64,000 bases of DNA, from positions 1 through 64,000 of the forward strand of contig NZ_RDRE01000011.1 of NCBI RefSeq assembly GCF_003693265.1, read 5' to 3'. Each line of letters opens with the position of its first letter. The first letter of the stretch is position 1. Shown here piece after piece: positions 53,024 through 62,208 of the stretch. The DNA comes from Corynebacterium gottingense. GTDB lineage: Bacteria; Actinomycetota; Actinomycetes; Mycobacteriales; Mycobacteriaceae. The notes under the pieces were generated by a model. The model searched no databases. It saw only the letters and a list, made by a program, of their open reading frames with translations, and was not told the origin of the DNA. A program made the translations under genes and the position numbers.

Positions 53024-54723
53024 TGGTTGAGCACCTCGTGGGCGAGCATGTCCATGGGCATTGACCCGAGGCCGAGCGCCTTGGTGTGGAACTGGGCGGC
53101 AGTCATTCCCTGGGCCAGCGCGCGTTCGCGCAGCGTGCACCAATCGCGGTAGCCGATGGCGTACGACGGCGCCTGCCCCGGCCACCCCATGTAGCGGTCC
53201 AGCTCGAACGAGATGCGCGTCTCCGGCATGGCGCAGTTGTCGCGCAGGAACGCCTTCGCGTACTGGGCGTCCCAGGTGCCGCTGCCGTCCGGCGAGAGCT
53301 TCTTCAGGTGGACGCCGATGTCCACCATCACGCGGGCCAGGCGCAGGCGCCGCGAGTCCAGCAGCCCCATCAGGTAGCCGGGGTCCTCGAACCAGCCGAA
53401 GTTCTCCATGAGGTGCTCGGCGTAGAGCGCCCACCCCTCGCCGTGCGCGGAGTTGAAGCACACGGAGCGCCGCCACAGGTTGAGCTCGTTGCGGTTGAGC
53501 AGCGCAGCGCCGTGCTGCAGGTGGTGGCCGGGGATGCCCTCGTGGAACACGGTGGACAGCTCCTGCCAGGTGTGGAAGGTCTCCTGCCCCTCCGGCACGG
53601 ACCACCACATGGTGCCGGGGCGCAGCATGTCGTCGCTCGGCGGGGTGTAGAAGACGCCACCGGACCCGGCCCGGTCGATCGCGGTGTTCACCCCGGGCAT
53701 GTCCTCCGGGATGTCGAGCTCGCTGCCGGCGAAGCACTCGACGACCTCCGCGTTCACCTTGTCCAGCCACTCCAGCAGCGCGTCGGTGCCGTGCAGCGTG
53801 TACCGGTCATCCTCGTTGAGGCGCCGGTACGCCGCCGGCACGCTCGTCTCCGCGCCGTACAGCTGCCGCGCCAGGGCCTGTTGCTTATCGACGGTCACCC
53901 GCAACTCGTCTTCCGCCCACGCGTACGCCTCATCGAGGTCCACTTCGCGGCCCAAGAAGTACTCGGAGAACAGCTCGTAGCGGTCGCGGCCCACCCCGTC
54001 CTCGTGGTTTGCCTGCGGCGACAGCTCGGTGGAGAGCCAGTCCGCGAACTTGGCAAACGCCTCCTTGGCTTCCTCTACCACCTTCGACTCCGGCGGCAGG
54101 CCCAGGTAGTCCAGGGTTGAGCCGGACTCACCGAGCGTCTCGCACTGGTTGATCACCGCGTCGATCTGGCGGTGCGACGCCACGTGGCCGGTGTTCGCCG
54201 CCTCGGAGAGGGATTCGGTGTAGCCGCACAGCGCGTCGGGCACCTTGCTCAGGCGGGCCGCGACGTTGTCAAAGTCCTCCTCCGTCACCTTGGGCATGAG
54301 CAGGAAGGAGTCGCGGATCGTCTGGACGGGCGACTCGATGTTGTTCAGCCGACGCAGGAACTCGCCCTGGTGGTGCAGCTCCAGGTGGTAGGCCAGCCGG
54401 TCGCGCAGGATCGTGGCGGTCAGGCTGTCCACCTCGTCAAAGTCGTCCTCGTCGTCGGAGGCGTCGGTGGAGTCGTTGAGCGCGTCGACGTCCGCGATGA
54501 GGTCGCGGATGCGGTCCGCCATCGCGTCCCAGTACTCGGGGCTGAAGTCCTGGAGGTCGGCGTCGAAGCCTTCGAGCCCGATCTGCGTGCCCAGGGTGGG
54601 CGTGAGCTGGGCGTAGTCGTAGACGAAGTCCTCACACGTGGCGTCGAGAAGCGATGGCTCTCGGCCAGGCATCGCACCTGGCGCGTGCTCGGGTGTGGGC
54701 TCGGTCGGGAGAACTGACGTCAT
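53020..54723 (-). CDS. DUF885 family putative metallopeptidase
   Basis: This 567-residue protein has the DUF885 zinc-site signature HEGIPGHHLQ (in STVFHEGIPGHHLQHGAALLNR), the following EGWALYAEHLM with a probable Glu ligand, and the C-terminal RYMGWPGQAPSYAIGYRDW. There is no signal peptide, so it is probably cytosolic. The family is annotated as a peptidase from fold and motif; the substrate is unknown. ATG 54723 has TAGAAT eight bases upstream on the minus strand (leaderless). Confidence 0.88.
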   Translation of the reverse strand: MTSVLPTEPTPEHAPGAMPGREPSLLDATCEDFVYDYAQLTPTLGTQIGLEGFDADLQDFSPEYWDAMADRIRDLIADVDALNDSTDASDDEDDFDEVDSLTATILRDRLAYHLELHHQGEFLRRLNNIESPVQTIRDSFLLMPKVTEEDFDNVAARLSKVPDALCGYTESLSEAANTGHVASHRQIDAVINQCETLGESGSTLDYLGLPPESKVVEEAKEAFAKFADWLSTELSPQANHEDGVGRDRYELFSEYFLGREVDLDEAYAWAEDELRVTVDKQQALARQLYGAETSVPAAYRRLNEDDRYTLHGTDALLEWLDKVNAEVVECFAGSELDIPEDMPGVNTAIDRAGSGGVFYTPPSDDMLRPGTMWWSVPEGQETFHTWQELSTVFHEGIPGHHLQHGAALLNRNELNLWRRSVCFNSAHGEGWALYAEHLMENFGWFEDPGYLMGLLDSRRLRLARVMVDIGVHLKKLSPDGSGTWDAQYAKAFLRDNCAMPETRISFELDRYMGWPGQAPSYAIGYRDWCTLRERALAQGMTAAQFHTKALGLGSMPMDMLAHEVLNH

Positions 54724-54892
54724 GATTGGGGATTCTAACCCACCTGCGAATTTTCCTGCGATCGGAAATCTTTTGAACCAAGCTGTCTGTCCTGCTCAGA
54801 GCACACGTTTTCATATGGTGAGACCGCATTTTTCGGCCATTTTTAGGGCGGCGACTGGACAAAGCAGTCTGCCAGTGAGTAAATATATTCAC

Positions 54893-55963
54893 ATGACTTG
54901 CACAACATTGCCGTTCACTCGCCCGACGACCCCCGCGGCGAAGTGTCTCCACCTCATTCGCCTGCAGGACCTCACGTCCCGCAGTGAACTCGTGCAAGCC
55001 ACCGGGCTCTCCCAGCCGACCGTCACGCGCGCCATCGCCGCGCTCACGGAGGCCGGGCTGGTCAACGAGCGAACCGACCTCACCCGCTCCACCGGGCGCG
55101 GTCGGCCGACGATCCCCCTGGAGCTCGCCGAGCCCGACCCCATCTACGGCGGCATCGCCGTGGGCACCGACTTCACCTACGTCGCCGTCTTCGACCTGCG
55201 CGGTCGCACCCTGCGCTGCGTCGACCTCGAGCTGCCCGTCGCCAGCATGACGCCCGACGACGTCATCCAGCACCTCATGGCGGCACTCAACCGCCTCACC
55301 GCGGGCATGCAGCGGCGCCTCGCCGCCCTCGGCGTGACCACGTCGGGCACCGTGACGGAGGACGGCACCGTCATCGCCGTGAACCTGGGCTGGGACGGCG
55401 TGGACCTCGCCGGGCAGTTGCGGGAGCAGTTTTCTGTTCCGGTTGAGGTGACGTCGATTAGCGCTGCGATCATCGGCTCCGAGATGCAGTCGAACCTGGA
55501 CCTTGGCGACGGGCCGATCATGGCGCTGTTCGCGGACGACTCGATCGGCTGCGCGGTGTCCACCGGCGACGGCGTGCAGCCGATCCGCGTGAAGCGGCAC
55601 GAGCTGACCACGCGCGGCCTGCTCGAGCGTATTCACAAGCCGGGGCTTGCCACGCTGCTCGACGCCGTCCAGGATTCCAGCCCCGACACCCGCACCGCGC
55701 TGGACGAACGCGCCCGCGACCTGGGCAGCCTGGTGGCCAAGCTCAGCACCGAGCACGCGCCGTCCACGGTGGTCATCGCGGGGAGCGCGTTTATCGACGA
55801 CCCCCACGCCCCCGCTCCTTTCGCCCGCACCGTGCGCGCAGAAATGGAGCAGGCGCCCGAGCTGCGCATGATCCCCACCCACGCTGAGGTGGTGCGCGAC
55901 ATTGCCCGCGCCGCCGCGCTAGACCTCGTGCTCCGCGAGCCCCTCACGGTAGCGGCGAGCTAG
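54893..55963 (+). CDS. ROK family transcriptional regulator
   Basis: This 356-residue protein has an N-terminal winged helix (CLHLIRLQDLTSRSELVQATGLSQPTVTRAIAALTEAGLV) and a ROK/actin-like C-terminal domain (IYGGIAVGTDFTYVAVFDLRG; ALGVTTSGTV; NLGWDGVDLAGQLRE). The canonical glucokinase zinc cluster CxCGxxGC is not visible and the phosphate motifs are weakened, so it is probably a sugar-responsive repressor rather than a kinase. ATG 54893 follows TAAATA at -10 distance. It overlaps the convergent carbonic anhydrase gene by 45 bases. Confidence 0.87.
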   Translation: MTCTTLPFTRPTTPAAKCLHLIRLQDLTSRSELVQATGLSQPTVTRAIAALTEAGLVNERTDLTRSTGRGRPTIPLELAEPDPIYGGIAVGTDFTYVAVFDLRGRTLRCVDLELPVASMTPDDVIQHLMAALNRLTAGMQRRLAALGVTTSGTVTEDGTVIAVNLGWDGVDLAGQLREQFSVPVEVTSISAAIIGSEMQSNLDLGDGPIMALFADDSIGCAVSTGDGVQPIRVKRHELTTRGLLERIHKPGLATLLDAVQDSSPDTRTALDERARDLGSLVAKLSTEHAPSTVVIAGSAFIDDPHAPAPFARTVRAEMEQAPELRMIPTHAEVVRDIARAAALDLVLREPLTVAAS

Positions 55964-56449
55964 CTCCACGTAGCCCGCGGCGTGGCGCACCCGCTGCTCG
56001 CGGGTTTCCGCGTCCAGCTGCTTGCGCACCTTCGCCGGCACCCCGGCCGCAATGGAAAATGGCGGGACGACCTGCCCCTCCAGGACCACCGCCCCGCCGC
56101 CGACGATGCTGCCCTCGCCCACGCGCGCGCCGGAGAGCACCGTCGCGCTCATCCCGATCAGGCAGGCTGGCTCCACGGTGCAGCCGTGGACCATTGCCAT
56201 GTGCCCGACCGTGACGTCCTCCCCGAGGACGGTCGTGCTTCCCGTCTCCACATGGATGACCGAGCCGTCCTGGACGTTGGAGCGCGCCCCGATCTCGATG
56301 GCGCCGACGTCGCCACGCAGCACCGCGCCCGGCCAGATATTGACGTCCTCGGCGATAGTGACGTCGCCGATGATGGTGGCCCCGGGGGCGATGTAGGCGC
56401 TGGGGTGGATGCGCGGGGTCTTCCCCTCGAACGAGTAGATACCGGACAT
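55919..56449 (-). CDS. gamma carbonic anhydrase family protein
   Basis: This 176-residue left-handed beta-helix protein has hexapeptide repeats and the metal ligands of the gamma class: IHPSAYIAPGATIIGDVTIAEDVNIWPGAVLRGD, VIHVETG and VTVGHMAMVHGCTV, with the three conserved His. It is YrdA/PaaY-like. The C-terminal helical tail is complete. AGGAG lies upstream of ATG 56449. Its tail overlaps the 3' end of the ROK gene. Confidence 0.9.
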   Translation of the reverse strand: MSGIYSFEGKTPRIHPSAYIAPGATIIGDVTIAEDVNIWPGAVLRGDVGAIEIGARSNVQDGSVIHVETGSTTVLGEDVTVGHMAMVHGCTVEPACLIGMSATVLSGARVGEGSIVGGGAVVLEGQVVPPFSIAAGVPAKVRKQLDAETREQRVRHAAGYVELARRYREGLAEHEV

Positions 56450-56573
56450 TGGTGCTCCTCACTGTGTTGGGTGTGCCCTCCGAGCGTAGCCAAAACGCCC
56501 AGATAGACCGTCCTGTCTGTCTGTTGAGCGAATTAGTTTTTAGGTGACACGCTGCTACTCTGCGTTGAGTAAG

Positions 56574-56585
56574 TACAGATCTGTA
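56574..56585. promoter_or_regulatory. 12-bp palindrome upstream of the dicarboxylate symporter gene
   Basis: TACAGATCTGTA is a perfect palindrome 28 bases before ATG 56614, next to a second inverted repeat TACTC-N6-GAGTA at 56556-56571. The cluster looks like operator sites for a dimeric repressor. Confidence 0.45.
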
Positions 56586-56613
56586 TAGATTCTTTCAACG
56601 CATTGGAGTGCGC

Positions 56614-57900
56614 ATGTCTCTTCCAAAGTGGGCGACCGGATTTGGCGCCCAAGTGATTTACGGCCTGATTATCGGCCTCATCCTCGGCTTCATCGCCGCA
56701 GGTAGCGACGTCGAGTGGCTCTCCGGGCTGCTCGACTGGGTCGGCGGCACCTACGTCCAGCTGCTCAAGCTGCTCATCCCGCCGCTGGTGTTCACCGCTG
56801 TGGTGACCTCGATTGCCAACCTTCGCCAGGTCTCCAACGCGGCCCGCCTGGCCGTGCAAACGCTGGTGTGGTTCGCCATCACCGCGTTCTTCTCCGTCAT
56901 CATCGGCATCGTCGTCGGCGCCGTGCTCAAGCCCGGCGCGAACTCCACCGTGGACGCGGCCGAGGCCGCCGAGCCGTCGACCACCGGCTCCTGGATGGGC
57001 TTCCTGGATTCCGTCGTCCCATCGAACTTCCTTGGCCTGACCGCCAAGGTCACCGAGTCGGGCGCGTCGGTGAACTTCAACGTGCTGCAGATCCTCGTGG
57101 TCTCCCTGCTCATCGGCGTCGCCGCGGTGAAGGCGGGCAAGTCCGCCGAACCGTTTATTAAGTTTTCCGAGTCGCTGCTCAAGGTGGTTCAGGTCGTGCT
57201 GTGGTGGGTCATCCGCCTCGCCCCGATCGGCACTGCGGCCCTGATCGGCAACGCAGTCGCCACCTACGGCTGGGAGGCCCTGAGCAACCTGGGCCAATTC
57301 GTCCTGGCCATCTACATCGGCCTCGCCCTGGTCATCTTCGTGCTCTACCCGATCGTGCTGGCCATGAACAAGATCAACGTGGTCGAGTTTTTCCAGCGCG
57401 TCTGGCCCGTCACCGCACTGGGCTTTGTCACCCGCTCCTCCATGGGCGTGATGCCGGTGAACCAGCGCACCGTCGAGCAGTCCATGGGCGTGCCCTCTGA
57501 GTACGCGTCCTTTGCCATGCCGCTGGGCGCGGCGACCAAGATGGACGGCTGCGCCTCCGTCTACCCCGCCATCGCCGCTCTGTTCGTCGCGCAGTTCTAC
57601 GGCGTTGACCTAGGCATGATGGACTACCTGCTCATCGTCATCGTTTCCGTGTTGGGTTCCGCGGCCACCGCGGGCACCACCGGCGCGACCGTCATGCTGA
57701 CGCTCACCCTGTCCACCCTCGGCCTGCCGCTGGCGGGCGTCGGCCTGCTGCTGGCCATCGAGCCGATCATCGACATGGGCCGCACCGCCGTCAACGTCAC
57801 CGGCCAGGCCGTCGTGGCCGCCGTGGTGTCCACGCGCGAGAAGATCTTGGACAAGGACGTCTGGGACGCGGGCAAGGAGGCCGCGCCCGCAGCGGCGTAG
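56614..57900 (+). CDS. dicarboxylate/amino acid:cation symporter (DAACS)
   Basis: This protein of about 428 residues has the glutamate-transporter-like fold. It shows the helical hairpin region FVTRSSMGVMPVNQRTVEQSMGVP and, in the second half, MPLGAATKMDGCASVYPAIAALFVAQFYG, where the cation motif NMDGT is TKMDGC. Hairpin 2 follows with GSAATAGTTGATVMLTLTLSTLGLPLAGVGLLLAIEPIIDMGRTAVNVTGQ. It probably imports dicarboxylates or acidic or neutral amino acids with Na+ or H+. The start is ATG 56614, with GGAG five bases upstream; an in-frame GTG two codons earlier is unlikely. Confidence 0.9.
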   Translation: MSLPKWATGFGAQVIYGLIIGLILGFIAAGSDVEWLSGLLDWVGGTYVQLLKLLIPPLVFTAVVTSIANLRQVSNAARLAVQTLVWFAITAFFSVIIGIVVGAVLKPGANSTVDAAEAAEPSTTGSWMGFLDSVVPSNFLGLTAKVTESGASVNFNVLQILVVSLLIGVAAVKAGKSAEPFIKFSESLLKVVQVVLWWVIRLAPIGTAALIGNAVATYGWEALSNLGQFVLAIYIGLALVIFVLYPIVLAMNKINVVEFFQRVWPVTALGFVTRSSMGVMPVNQRTVEQSMGVPSEYASFAMPLGAATKMDGCASVYPAIAALFVAQFYGVDLGMMDYLLIVIVSVLGSAATAGTTGATVMLTLTLSTLGLPLAGVGLLLAIEPIIDMGRTAVNVTGQAVVAAVVSTREKILDKDVWDAGKEAAPAAA

Positions 57901-57903
57901 CCC

Positions 57904-58815
57904 CTACTTCGGCAGCGCGTCCGGCAGGTACTGCTTCACAAAGGAGTAGATGCCGGCCAGGACGCCGATGATGGCGAAGATGATGCCGATGATCTTCTCG
58001 GTTTCGGAACCACCGCCGAGCGACACAGTGCCCTGCCCCCTGCTCGGAGTGCTCTTCTTCGGCAACGGAACCGCCTTCGTCGACGGCGTCTCGCCGTTGT
58101 TCGCCGGGCGCGCCAGCGCCTCGGTGCGCGCGCCCTCGGGGAACGCGGTCACGCCGGAGGCCTTGCCCGCGGCCTCCCACGCGCTGGCGGTGCCCTCGGC
58201 CGTACGCACCGACGCCACGCCGAACCACGTGCGGTCCGGGTTGATCAAGTTGTAGAGGTGGCCGTTGGCGTTGTTGAACTGGCCATTCGAGTCGTACAGG
58301 GCGTCCAGCTCGTCGTAGCCCCAACCGTGCATGGCTTTCGCCATGTCTTCTTCACCGGAAAGGTTCTCGCCGAACGGCTGCTCGCCCTGAATCGTCGCGG
58401 TCCACAGCGAACCGCACTCATTGCTGCACGTCTCGTTGTACGGGCGATCGTGGTCGATCCCGCCGGCCTCCTCCACCGCGCGCTGCAGGGCGATGAGCGC
58501 GTAGCCGTGGTCGATCCTCACGTCGTTGACGTACGCTTCCTTCGTCTTCAGACCGTTCACCTTCGCCGCGTACTGCAGGGTCTCGCCGTTGAACGGCACG
58601 TTGCGGTCCCACATGTCGGCGCGCAGCTCGCGCACCTTCTGCAGGGCGATCTCGTTGTCGCGGGTGAGGTCAAACTTTGCCTCAAAAGTGACGACCTGGT
58701 CGGCGGGCTGGTTCAGCTCCACGCCGGTGACCGGAGCGGGGTCGGCGGAAGCGGCGGGCGCGACGACGAGGGCGGTCGCGGCGCACGCTGCGATTGCGAG
58801 GGAACGAAAACGCAT
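57904..58815 (-). CDS. secreted CAP-domain protein with C-terminal membrane helix
   Basis: This 303-residue protein has a signal peptide (cleavage near ASADP) and a CAP/SCP domain: ALQKVRELRADMW at the start, GENLSGEEDMAKAMHGWGYDELDALYD in the middle, and NNANGHLYNLINPDRTWFGVASV with the conserved HLYNLINP-type segment. A Ser/Pro-rich stalk and one transmembrane helix (IIGIIFAIIGVLAGIYSFV) follow, so it should be held on the outside of the membrane. AAAGG lies upstream of ATG 58815. Function unknown; CAP domains bind lipids or act as peptidases in some families. Confidence 0.86.
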   Translation of the reverse strand: MRFRSLAIAACAATALVVAPAASADPAPVTGVELNQPADQVVTFEAKFDLTRDNEIALQKVRELRADMWDRNVPFNGETLQYAAKVNGLKTKEAYVNDVRIDHGYALIALQRAVEEAGGIDHDRPYNETCSNECGSLWTATIQGEQPFGENLSGEEDMAKAMHGWGYDELDALYDSNGQFNNANGHLYNLINPDRTWFGVASVRTAEGTASAWEAAGKASGVTAFPEGARTEALARPANNGETPSTKAVPLPKKSTPSRGQGTVSLGGGSETEKIIGIIFAIIGVLAGIYSFVKQYLPDALPK

Positions 58816-58871
58816 GTCAGGGGCCTTTCAGCAAGTTTTCGGGCAAAAGTTACCCCTTCACCCTACAACTC

Positions 58872-59807
58872 CTAGAGATCCAGCTCGTCCAGAATTGCGT
58901 CCATCGCGTCGGCGACCCCGGTGCGCCACAGCGTCGTGGCCTTCGGGTCGGCGCGCCCCGGCCCGCCGTTGACCACCGCGACGGGCTTTCCCTGTTTGCG
59001 GGCGTCCAGGACGAATCGGTACCCGCTCATCACCGCTAGCGACGTTCCCAGCGCCAGGACCGAAGCGGACTCGTCCAGCCACGCCCGGGCTGCTTGTCTG
59101 CGCCCCGTCGGCACATTCTCACCGAAGTACACCACGTCCGGCTTCAGCCGTTGGCCGCCGCACGCGGGGCAGGCGATCATGTGGAACCGCTCCACGTCGC
59201 TGGCGCGCAGCTCCACGTCGCCGTCTGGGTTGATCATGTTGCCGGTGACTTCCACGGAATTGAAAAAGTTGGGGTTGGCGTGGGTGAGCATGGCGTCGAT
59301 AAGCGAGCGAGCGTGGCGCGCCCCGCAGTCCAGGCACACGACGTGCTCCATATCCCCGTGCAGGGCGATGACGTCGTGGGAGCCGGCGGCGAGGTGGAGG
59401 CCGTCGACATTCTGGGTGACAATACCGGTGAGCAACCCGGCGCGCTCGAACTCGACCAGGGCGAAGTGGGTGCGGTTGGGGTTGGCGGCGCGCATGAACT
59501 GCATGCCCACGAAGGCGCGCGCCCAGTAGCGGTGGACCTGGGCGGGCGAGTGCGCGAACTCCTGGTACGTCATCGGGCGGCCCTTGGTCAGGCGGCCGCC
59601 GGCGCTGCGGTAATCGGGGATGCCGGAGTCGGTGGACACGCCCGCGCCGGTGATGACCAGGACGTTGCCGCGGCGTAGCTGCGCGACGACGCGCTCGAGC
59701 GCGAGGTCCGGGTCGGTGGGCGCGGTGGTTTCGTGGACGACTCGCTCGATGGAGCGCACGGCGCTGCGGTGCGCCATCTGCACGGCCGGATCGTCGAAGG
59801 AGCTCAA
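58872..59807 (-). CDS. Sir2 family NAD-dependent protein deacylase
   Basis: This protein of about 310 residues has all sirtuin motifs: TGAGVSTDSGIPDYR, TQNVDGLH, catalytic His in ALHGDMEH, four zinc Cys (CLDCG and CPACGG), ALGTSLAVMSGY and VVNGGPGRAD. It would deacylate lysines, consuming NAD. The start is uncertain. TTG 59807 overlaps the stop of amn (TTGA), which suits translational coupling; GTG 59783 and ATG 59777 (MAHRSAVRS) are alternatives. It lies in an operon with AMP nucleosidase; both consume nucleotides that contain ribosyl-adenine. Confidence 0.88.
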   Translation of the reverse strand: MSSFDDPAVQMAHRSAVRSIERVVHETTAPTDPDLALERVVAQLRRGNVLVITGAGVSTDSGIPDYRSAGGRLTKGRPMTYQEFAHSPAQVHRYWARAFVGMQFMRAANPNRTHFALVEFERAGLLTGIVTQNVDGLHLAAGSHDVIALHGDMEHVVCLDCGARHARSLIDAMLTHANPNFFNSVEVTGNMINPDGDVELRASDVERFHMIACPACGGQRLKPDVVYFGENVPTGRRQAARAWLDESASVLALGTSLAVMSGYRFVLDARKQGKPVAVVNGGPGRADPKATTLWRTGVADAMDAILDELDL

Positions 59808-61195
59808 CGGAATGGGAGCTCTCCGATCGTGCGGCGCAGCTTGCGGGTGCGCAGGCGCTGCGGGTTCTTGGCCAGCTTCTCCATCGCGCGCACCGCGCAC
59901 ATCACGTGCGCCTCCTTGGAGTTGGAATAGAAGGTCTGGGCGGCCGCGGGCAGCTTCGGCACCGCGTGCAGCGGCAGGTCGGAGACCGCGAGCAGCGCAC
60001 CGTAGGGCACGCGGTAGCGGTAGCCGTTTGCCGCGATGGTGCAGGACTCCATGTCCACGGCCGCCGCGGTGGAGCCGCGCAGCCACTCCCACAGGTCGCG
60101 CGGCGCCTTCCATTCCCAGTTGCGGTCGCTGGTGGAAAGGACGGTGCCGGTGCGCATGAGCGAGGTGTCGTCGCCGTAGATCTTCGCCACCGCCTTCTCC
60201 AGGGTGCGCTGGATCTCCGGAACGGCGGGGATGGGCGAGTCGGGACGGATGTGCTCGTCAAGCACGTTGTCTTTGCGCTCGTAGGCGTTGCCCAGGATGA
60301 GGTCGCCGATGCGCATGCGCGCGTCCATGCCGGCGCAGTGGCCGATCATGATCCACGCTTCGGGGCGCAGCACCGCCAGCGAGTCCGTAATTGTTTTTGC
60401 GTTCGACGGGCCGACGCCGATGTTGATCATAGTGATGCCGTCGCCGTCCTCGGTGACCAGGTCGTAGCGCGGCATCTGGAACTTCGAGCCCAGCTCCAGG
60501 TTCTCCACCGCCACCGTGTCGGAGATGGTCTCGCCGCTGGGCAGCACGAGGCGCGTGTAGCGCGAGCCCTCGCGCGCCAGCTCCGCGACGCCGAAGCGCA
60601 CAAACTCGGTGACGTGCATGGCGTAGTTGGTAAACAGGATGAATTTCTGCAGCGACTCCACCTGGATGCCTGTGTAGTGTTCCAGCCGGGCCAGCGCGAG
60701 GTCGAAGCGCTGCGGACCGAAGTGGAAGAGGGGCTTCTCTTCGCCGTGGAAGGCGTCCCAGTGGCCGTCGATAATTGCGTCGTGCACCTCGTCGAGGGCG
60801 GGGCGAGGCACGAACACTGCGTTCTCCGTGTTCGCGGGGCGCGGGCCGGTACCGCGGATGTACTCGGGCGGGATGCGGGTCTCCGAGTAGCCGACGCGGA
60901 TCTCGCACTCGTAGTTGGCGGTCAGCGCCTCGAGCTGCGAGCGCAGGTACGGCGCCATGAGGTCGGGCCGCGACAGCACCGCCGAGTAGGTGCCGGCCTC
61001 GTCGACGTAGCCGAAGGGCTCGGAGCGGTCCACTGGCACCCATTGCCCGATCTCCACGGAGAGCTTGGGGTAGTACACGTCCTTGTAGCGCGCGTAGTCG
61101 CCGCTGGTGAGCGCGTCTCGCGCGAGCTCACACGATGCGGTGTAGAGCTCAATGAGCTTCTCGACGGCCACGTGCGCACTCTCGACTCTGTCCAT
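59804..61195 (-). CDS. amn: AMP nucleosidase
   Basis: This 463-residue protein has the AMP nucleosidase N-terminal domain (about 1-180) and a phosphorylase-like C-terminal domain with TMINIGVGPSNAKTITDSLAVLRPEAWIMIGHCAGMD and AAVDMESCTIAANGYRYRVPYG. It hydrolyses AMP to adenine and ribose 5-phosphate. Length is near that of the E. coli enzyme. ATG 61195 has TAGTCT seven bases upstream (61208-61203), which overlaps the -10 box of the divergent App1-like gene. Confidence 0.93.
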   Translation of the reverse strand: MDRVESAHVAVEKLIELYTASCELARDALTSGDYARYKDVYYPKLSVEIGQWVPVDRSEPFGYVDEAGTYSAVLSRPDLMAPYLRSQLEALTANYECEIRVGYSETRIPPEYIRGTGPRPANTENAVFVPRPALDEVHDAIIDGHWDAFHGEEKPLFHFGPQRFDLALARLEHYTGIQVESLQKFILFTNYAMHVTEFVRFGVAELAREGSRYTRLVLPSGETISDTVAVENLELGSKFQMPRYDLVTEDGDGITMINIGVGPSNAKTITDSLAVLRPEAWIMIGHCAGMDARMRIGDLILGNAYERKDNVLDEHIRPDSPIPAVPEIQRTLEKAVAKIYGDDTSLMRTGTVLSTSDRNWEWKAPRDLWEWLRGSTAAAVDMESCTIAANGYRYRVPYGALLAVSDLPLHAVPKLPAAAQTFYSNSKEAHVMCAVRAMEKLAKNPQRLRTRKLRRTIGELPFR

Positions 61196-61201
61196 AGCGC
61201 C

Positions 61202-61208
61202 TAGACTA
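61202..61208. promoter_or_regulatory. seven-base bidirectional -10 element
   Basis: TAGACTA is read as TAGACT on the plus strand, eight bases before ATG 61216, and as TAGTCT on the minus strand, seven bases before ATG 61195. Both transcripts would be leaderless from a 20-base intergenic gap. Confidence 0.6.
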
Positions 61209-61215
61209 CTGGCTT

Positions 61216-62208
61216 ATGGGATTTTCAGACGTGGTCCGCTGGGCGGAGCACCGCATCAACAACGCGGACGTGAAAGCGAAGGCCCGCCGGGGCTGGGCGC
61301 CACAGGTCACGGGTTTTACCGGCTACGGCAACTCCGAGCGCGCCCGCGTGCTTGGGCGCGTGCTCATGGCGGACCCCGAGCGGGAACCGAAAACGGAGGT
61401 GGAGCGCGGCTACCGCCAGTTCTTCACCACCCAGGTTCCCGACATTGAGGTCACGGTCACGCTGGGCGCGCAGACAGTGACTGCGCAGACGAACGGCAAC
61501 GGCTACCTCGAGGTACTCATCCTGGACCACGGGCTGGAGCCCGGCTGGCACACCGCCACGGTGCGCACACCGCTGAGCGCGGAGCCGAGCGAGGCGCAGG
61601 TGCAGATCATTTCGGACGACGTCACCCACGGCCTGATCTCCGATGTGGACGACACGATCATGGTGACCATGCTGCCGCGCGCCATGCTCGCCGCCTGGAA
61701 CTCGTGGGTGAAAAAGACGAACACCCGCCAGCCGATCGCGGGCATGGACGACTTCTACGGCGCCGTCCTCGGCCCCGACGAGCCCACCTTCTACGTCTCT
61801 ACGGGCGCCTGGAACACCTACGACACGCTCACCGACTTCATCGCGCGCGAGAAGCTGCCGCGCGGCCCGCTGCTGCTCACGGACTGGGGCCCCACCCCGA
61901 CTGGTCTGTTCCGCAGCGGCAAGGAGCACAAGCGGGTGGCGCTGCGTAACCTCATCGTGGACTTCCCCAACATCCGTTGGACGCTGGTGGGCGACGACGG
62001 CCAGCACGATCCCATGCTGTATTCGGACCTGGTGCAGGAGCACCCCGACCGCGTGCGGCTCGTGGCCATCCGCGAGCTCAGCCGCTCCGAGCACATGCTG
62101 GCCCACGGCACCACCACCACGATCTCGCAGCCGGGCAACTACCGCACCATTAAGTCGATCCACGGCCACACCGGCTTTGACTTGCTCGAGGAATACCGGC
62201 ACCTGTGA
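61216..62208 (+). CDS. App1-type (DUF2183) phosphatidate phosphatase-like protein
   Basis: This 330-residue protein has the App1 catalytic motif SDVDDTIMVT near residue 140 (DxDxT, HAD-like), PTFYVSTGAWNTYDTL and LVGDDGQHDPMLYSD. It matches the conserved App1/DUF2183 domain, whose yeast member is a phosphatidate phosphatase. There is no signal peptide or membrane helix. Its stop overlaps the GTG of the next gene by four bases. Confidence 0.87.
   Translation: MGFSDVVRWAEHRINNADVKAKARRGWAPQVTGFTGYGNSERARVLGRVLMADPEREPKTEVERGYRQFFTTQVPDIEVTVTLGAQTVTAQTNGNGYLEVLILDHGLEPGWHTATVRTPLSAEPSEAQVQIISDDVTHGLISDVDDTIMVTMLPRAMLAAWNSWVKKTNTRQPIAGMDDFYGAVLGPDEPTFYVSTGAWNTYDTLTDFIAREKLPRGPLLLTDWGPTPTGLFRSGKEHKRVALRNLIVDFPNIRWTLVGDDGQHDPMLYSDLVQEHPDRVRLVAIRELSRSEHMLAHGTTTTISQPGNYRTIKSIHGHTGFDLLEEYRHL

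Noticed and set aside
54638..54892. Longer N-terminus for the ROK regulator starting at 54638
   Set aside because: It would overlap the DUF885 gene on the other strand and adds residues unlike any ROK protein; ATG 54893 directly precedes the winged-helix domain and has a -10 box.
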